DNA of 64,000 nucleotides from Circinella umbellata. Taxonomy: Eukaryota > Mucoromycota > Mucoromycetes > Mucorales > Lichtheimiaceae. Below, piece after piece: positions 62,832 through 64,000 of this stretch. The first letter of the stretch is position 1, and each line of letters opens with the position of its first letter. Both the position numbers and the translations under genes were made by a program. The notes beneath the pieces were generated by a model. That model was not told the origin of the DNA and made no database searches. It saw only the letters and a program-made list of their open reading frames with translations. The DNA is taken from contig JAIWNF010000003.1 of NCBI GenBank assembly GCA_025093555.1, forward strand, positions 434,001-498,000. The letters run 5' to 3'.

Positions 62832-64000
62832 TTGAATAGAATGACTACCACGTATCACTTTTTTTTTTTGCAATGCATAACCCTATATAACAACCAAATA
62901 CTCCTTTCTTTATCTTCCTATTCGTTGGTTTTTTATTTCCTCTTTTGTACAAGCACAGTTTCTTCTACAGCATCATTACAGCCTATAGGACACTCACAAC
63001 AACGCTTTTTATTTTTATTTTTATCTTTCATTTTTGTTTCCTTTTACGATCGAACGAGCTTTGAAACATATCAGAGACAGTGTACTTTATATACTGCCGA
63101 CCCTTGGGGAAATGGATTAGATACTATCATTATTATATGGGAACATGGGTATAATTATATGGGTTGCAACTGCTAATATTATTTCTACTACGTTCGTCCG
63201 AATCGATCATAATACCACATCTTATACCCAACAACCAATTAATAACGATTATATATATATATATATATAAAAGGAAGTATAAACGACATTATATAGTCTT
63301 ATATAAAGAATAGAACCATATATATAGTAGTTCTCTAAAAATAATAATAAAAAAAGACTTTTGTAATAACTAGCTTCTGATTGATAATAAATGAAAAGTA
63401 ATGAATTGAGTTACTATCCTCAGTAGGTTGAATATATCAGTATATGGCTATGTTATCATATAAGTAGCTCTTTCCCAAAGGCAGTAGCTACTTATCAGCT
63501 AAGATAACGAGTGGCACCCCACATGACAAGCATAAAGTGTTAAGCCAATTCTCTGGTAAATTGCGTAACTTTGAAAGAAATGCTGCTGCTACTATTCAAT
63601 GTTGTACTACGAACTTCAATGAATAACTTGTACTCACAGGTTTTCTTCCCTGTTTTTCATTTATAATTATCAAACAACAATCATGATTATAATATATATC
63701 CGTATATAAGTAAAAAGAAAGAGACTGTTTTACATTTATAATATAAAAAAAGTTGTAGATTACAGAAAAAAAAAAGACATCTAAGAATGTATTTCTCGGT
63801 ATAATATGTATAGAGGAAGAAAGAAGAAAGGGAAAAGGATAAAAAGGGGTTCTTCTTTCTTGTTGTCAATCCACAAAATTGTAATATAAAAAGCAACCGT
63901 AATTATGTACATACAAACGAAAAAAGAAAAGTGAAAAAGAAGCGGGGAAAGTGTGTGACATTAGAGTGTTAAATAATATTATTTAACAACATCCTCCTCC
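62832..64000. other. Gene-free region to the window edge
   Basis: No supported gene. AT-rich sequence with a (TA)n microsatellite at about 63250-63270 and a purine-rich stretch at 63815-63845 and 63920-63955, possibly the leader of a minus-strand gene beyond or near the edge, but no start codon with a protein-like frame was found. Confidence 0.5.

Noticed and set aside
63250..63270. (TA)n run considered as an array or origin element
   Set aside because: It is a simple microsatellite of a kind repeated many times in this AT-rich DNA, without spacer-repeat structure.

Overview
The window looks like nuclear DNA of a filamentous fungus, most probably an early-diverging zygomycete of the Mucoromycota (Mucorales-like). 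It is strongly A+T-rich. Its genes carry many short GT-AG introns, usually 40-180 nt, ending in TAG or CAG. Closest recognisable relatives are fungal: Dnf-type flippase, Avt3-type transporter, Tgl1/Yeh-type lipase, TMEM135-like protein, fungal protoglobin and SMG9. A decayed MULE-type transposase and a decayed gene of a family I associate with Mucorales also fit. All exon borders were placed by eye from frame continuity and family similarity. No tRNA, rRNA, CRISPR, plasmid or viral feature was found.

Layout, left to right. 1-658: N-terminus of an Avt3-like vacuolar amino-acid transporter (minus strand, runs off the edge). 0.66-7.6 kb: gene desert holding a 1.04-kb element with imperfect terminal inverted repeats between TA dinucleotides. 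7.8-8.9 kb: secreted Thr-rich double-psi beta-barrel protein. 9.7-14.8 kb: P4-ATPase flippase. 16.7-18.7 kb: SMG9. 19.7-21.0 kb: histidine phosphatase of the MINPP type. 23.0-26.9 kb: divergent pair of an endonuclease/exonuclease/phosphatase-fold protein and an AB-hydrolase lipase. 27.6-29.4 kb: TMEM135-like membrane protein. 29.8-30.8 kb: C2H2 zinc-finger protein. 31.5-36.5 kb: transposon graveyard (MULE, a lineage-restricted basic protein family, Tc1/mariner). 37.5-39.1 kb: rhomboid protease. 39.8-40.5 kb: Cu/Zn superoxide dismutase. 41.9-42.8 kb: tail-anchored protoglobin. 44.3-46.2 kb: coiled-coil protein of unknown function. 47.5-50.2 kb: cytosolic Hsp70. 50.7-55.6 kb: coatomer alpha subunit. 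58.8-59.9 kb: F-box protein. 60.6-62.8 kb: ATP-grasp-like protein.

The genes form no operon or cluster. They are ordinary housekeeping and accessory genes: membrane lipid asymmetry and trafficking (flippase, coatomer), lipid hydrolysis, mRNA surveillance, redox defence and protein folding. Almost every start codon is preceded on the sense strand by a pyrimidine-rich stretch, which probably marks core promoters or 5' leaders. I found no convincing undescribed multi-gene system. The best candidates for new biology are the membrane-anchored protoglobin, the MINPP-type phosphatase lacking the usual catalytic acid, the uncharacterised ATP-grasp-like and coiled-coil proteins, and the decayed basic protein family beside the MULE.
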